Source: Sarocladium kiliense
Lineage: Eukaryota; Ascomycota; Sordariomycetes; Hypocreales; Sarocladiaceae
Direction: 5' to 3'
Assembly (NCBI GenBank): GCA_030734395.1
Contig: JAUZTG010000007.1
Span: 434,001 to 498,000 of the forward strand
DNA length: 64,000 bases
The position numbers were made by a program, and so were the translations under genes. Shown piece by piece: positions 62,505-64,000 of the stretch (within the stretch, counting starts at the first letter, position 1; each line of letters opens with the position of its first letter). The notes under the pieces were generated by a model. The model searched no databases and was not told the origin of the DNA. It saw nothing but the letters and a program-made list of their open reading frames with translations.

Positions 62505-63994
62505 CTACTCCTTTCGCACAAGGCTCTCGAAGAGTGGTGCAAGGTGCTTTGCGCTCTTCTTGGGGTAGCGCTTCTGGCCGTTGCTGTAGTCGACGTAGGT
62601 GACGCCAAAACGAGTCTCGTAACCCTCGGCCCACTCGAAGTTGTCAAGGAGGGACCAGGCGAAGTAGCCACGGACATTGACACCATCAAGGGCGGAAGCC
62701 GTAGCCATGGCCTTGACATAGTCGTCGTAGTACTGGAGACGGAAGTCGTCTTGGAGGATCTGCTCCATGGGCATGTCGTTCTCTCCCTTGATGCTGGTAC
62801 CGCTCTCGGTGACATAAATCTTGGGGTAGTTGTAACGCTTGCTCAGCCAGACAAGCAGGTCACGGAAACCGGGGGCACACGGCCGGAGCCAGGGTGACTG
62901 AGTCTCATCACCAATGCAGTCCCCACGGTAGTTCCAAAAGGTGGTCTCAAGGTTGCCCTTGAAGTCATCAAGCGGCGGCTCGCCATCGAGGTGCTTGACG
63001 TAGTCGGCAGTGTAGTGGTTCATGCCGTAGAAGTCGTTGGAGCCTTTGACAAGAGCCTTCTCCTCCTCGGTGAAGGTAGGAAGACGGTCGCCAAGCTGCT
63101 TGCGCATAGACTCGGGGTACTCACCAAAGTAGACGGGATCAGCGAACCAGCTGATGGCGAACTCAATTTTGCGGTTGGCAGCCTCGACGTCCTTGGGGTC
63201 GCGGGGATCGTAAGGGAAGGTAGCGTCACCATTCAGGGTGATGCCGATTTCACCACCATTGGCCTCCTTGAAGTCATCGCGGTAGGCTTTGACGGCGCGT
63301 CCATGGGCAACAAGAAGGTTGTGACCAACAATCCAGGGCTCGGTGCTGCTGTCGCCTTCGGCGCTCTTCGCGCGATCAGAGGTGCGACCTGGGGCGAACT
63401 GGCCGACACTGTACCCGAGAATGGACGAGCACCAGGGTTCGTTGAAGGTAATCCAGTTCTTCACCTGGGGAAGGCCCTTAAAGCAGACACGAGCATAGTT
63501 CTCGAAGTCAAGGGGGAACTCCTCACGGTTGAGAAGACCACCATAGCGCTTCTCGAGCTCATCCGGAACGTCCCAGTGAAGCAGAGTGATGAAGGGAGTG
63601 ATGCCAGCGGCGAGGAGGTCGTCACAGAACTTGCTGTAGTGGTCAAGACCGGCCTGGTTGATGGGGTCGTCGCGGCCACCCTTGGGGATGATGCGAGACC
63701 AGCACAGAGAGAAGCGGTATGCCTGAGAGCCGCATTCCTTGAGAAGGGCAATATCCTCAGAGGTGCGGTTGTAGGAGTCACACGCGGTCACACCGGAGCT
63801 GCCGTCAGCGATCTTGCCGGGAATGGCAGTGAATGTATCCCAAATGGTTGGGCCACGGCCATCCTTGTCGATGGCGCCCTCAATTTGGTAACTGCAGCCA
63901 ACTGTTAGTGAATCACAATCAATCTTCGTCTTAGGAAGACGGTCACATACGCCGCAGTTGCAAACCCCCACTTGAAGTCGGCGGGAAGGGCCAT
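62505..63994 (-). CDS. Glycoside hydrolase family 1 beta-glucosidase, intracellular
   Basis: This is a retaining beta-glucosidase that hydrolyses cellobiose and other beta-glucosides. Exons (minus strand) are 63951-63994 and 62505-63891, with a 59-nt intron (GTATGT..GCAG), giving 476 residues, a normal GH1 length. The gene is complete: the ATG is at 63994, six bases inside the right edge. The N terminus ALPADFKWGFATAAYQIEGA is the GH1 signature and is completed by splicing. The acid/base glutamate is E166 in TFNEPW and the nucleophile is E377 in YVTESG. FAWSLLDNFEWAEGYETRFGV is the aglycone-site block. There is no signal peptide, so the enzyme should be cytosolic and act on imported cellobiose. 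Codon use is strongly biased toward C-ending codons, which suggests high expression. Confidence 0.96.
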
Positions 63995-64000
63995 GTGAGC

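Noticed and set aside
62991..63908. 305-residue plus-strand open frame inside the beta-glucosidase gene
   Set aside because: It is the antisense shadow of a strongly codon-biased GH1 gene; such C-ending codon bias opens long opposite-strand frames.

Overview
The window is nuclear DNA from a filamentous ascomycete (Pezizomycotina). The evidence is the short introns (mostly 48-90 nt, with GT..AG ends and CTAAC/CTGAC-like branch sites), widely spaced monocistronic genes on both strands, a Zn2Cys6 regulator, a Ste3-type pheromone receptor, and typical fungal orthologues such as CTK3, HAT1, HEM1, GSH2, ERF4 and RCH1/SLC10A7. The look is compatible with Dothideomycetes, but no single gene fixes the class or species. 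No transposase, CRISPR array, plasmid or viral gene was seen.

Positions 1-20 kb are a conserved housekeeping block. It holds midasin/MDN1 (its 3' part runs off the left edge), mitochondrial ribosomal protein bL12m divergent from it, CTD-kinase gamma subunit CTK3, pyrroline-5-carboxylate reductase, histone acetyltransferase HAT1, an LMBR1-domain membrane protein and 5-aminolevulinate synthase. Positions 20-37 kb hold a large ATRX/ARIP4-like SNF2 ATPase, glutathione synthetase, mitochondrial ssDNA-binding protein, the Ste3-type receptor and a large TMEM198/DUF4203-like membrane protein. Positions 37.4-41 kb are gene-poor, rich in tetranucleotide repeats, and end in an intron-containing tRNA-Gly(GCC).

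Positions 41.5-54 kb are accessory in character. A two-Rossmann flavoprotein and an arrestin-fold protein are followed by what I consider the most interesting part of the window. This is a salicylate-hydroxylase-like FAD monooxygenase divergent from an alpha/beta-hydrolase-fold protein that closely resembles bacterial 3-hydroxy-4-oxoquinaldine 2,4-dioxygenase (HOD/AqdC type). Next come an NCS1 (Fcy2-type) permease and, tail-to-tail with it, a Zn2Cys6 regulator. The set reads as a compact import, hydroxylate, ring-cleave and regulate unit for an N-heteroaromatic such as a 4-quinolone. The promoters of the monooxygenase/dioxygenase pair and of the permease share a 9-10 bp element (AGTCGCCGA), partly arranged as inverted repeats.

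Positions 54.4-64 kb return to conserved genes: an unrecognised multi-pass membrane protein, the ERF4 subunit of the Ras palmitoyltransferase, an SLC10A7/Rch1-like transporter and a complete intracellular GH1 beta-glucosidase at the right edge.

All gene models were spliced by hand. Intron boundaries were chosen for GT..AG ends, reading-frame continuity and family-motif continuity, and they have not been tested against transcripts.
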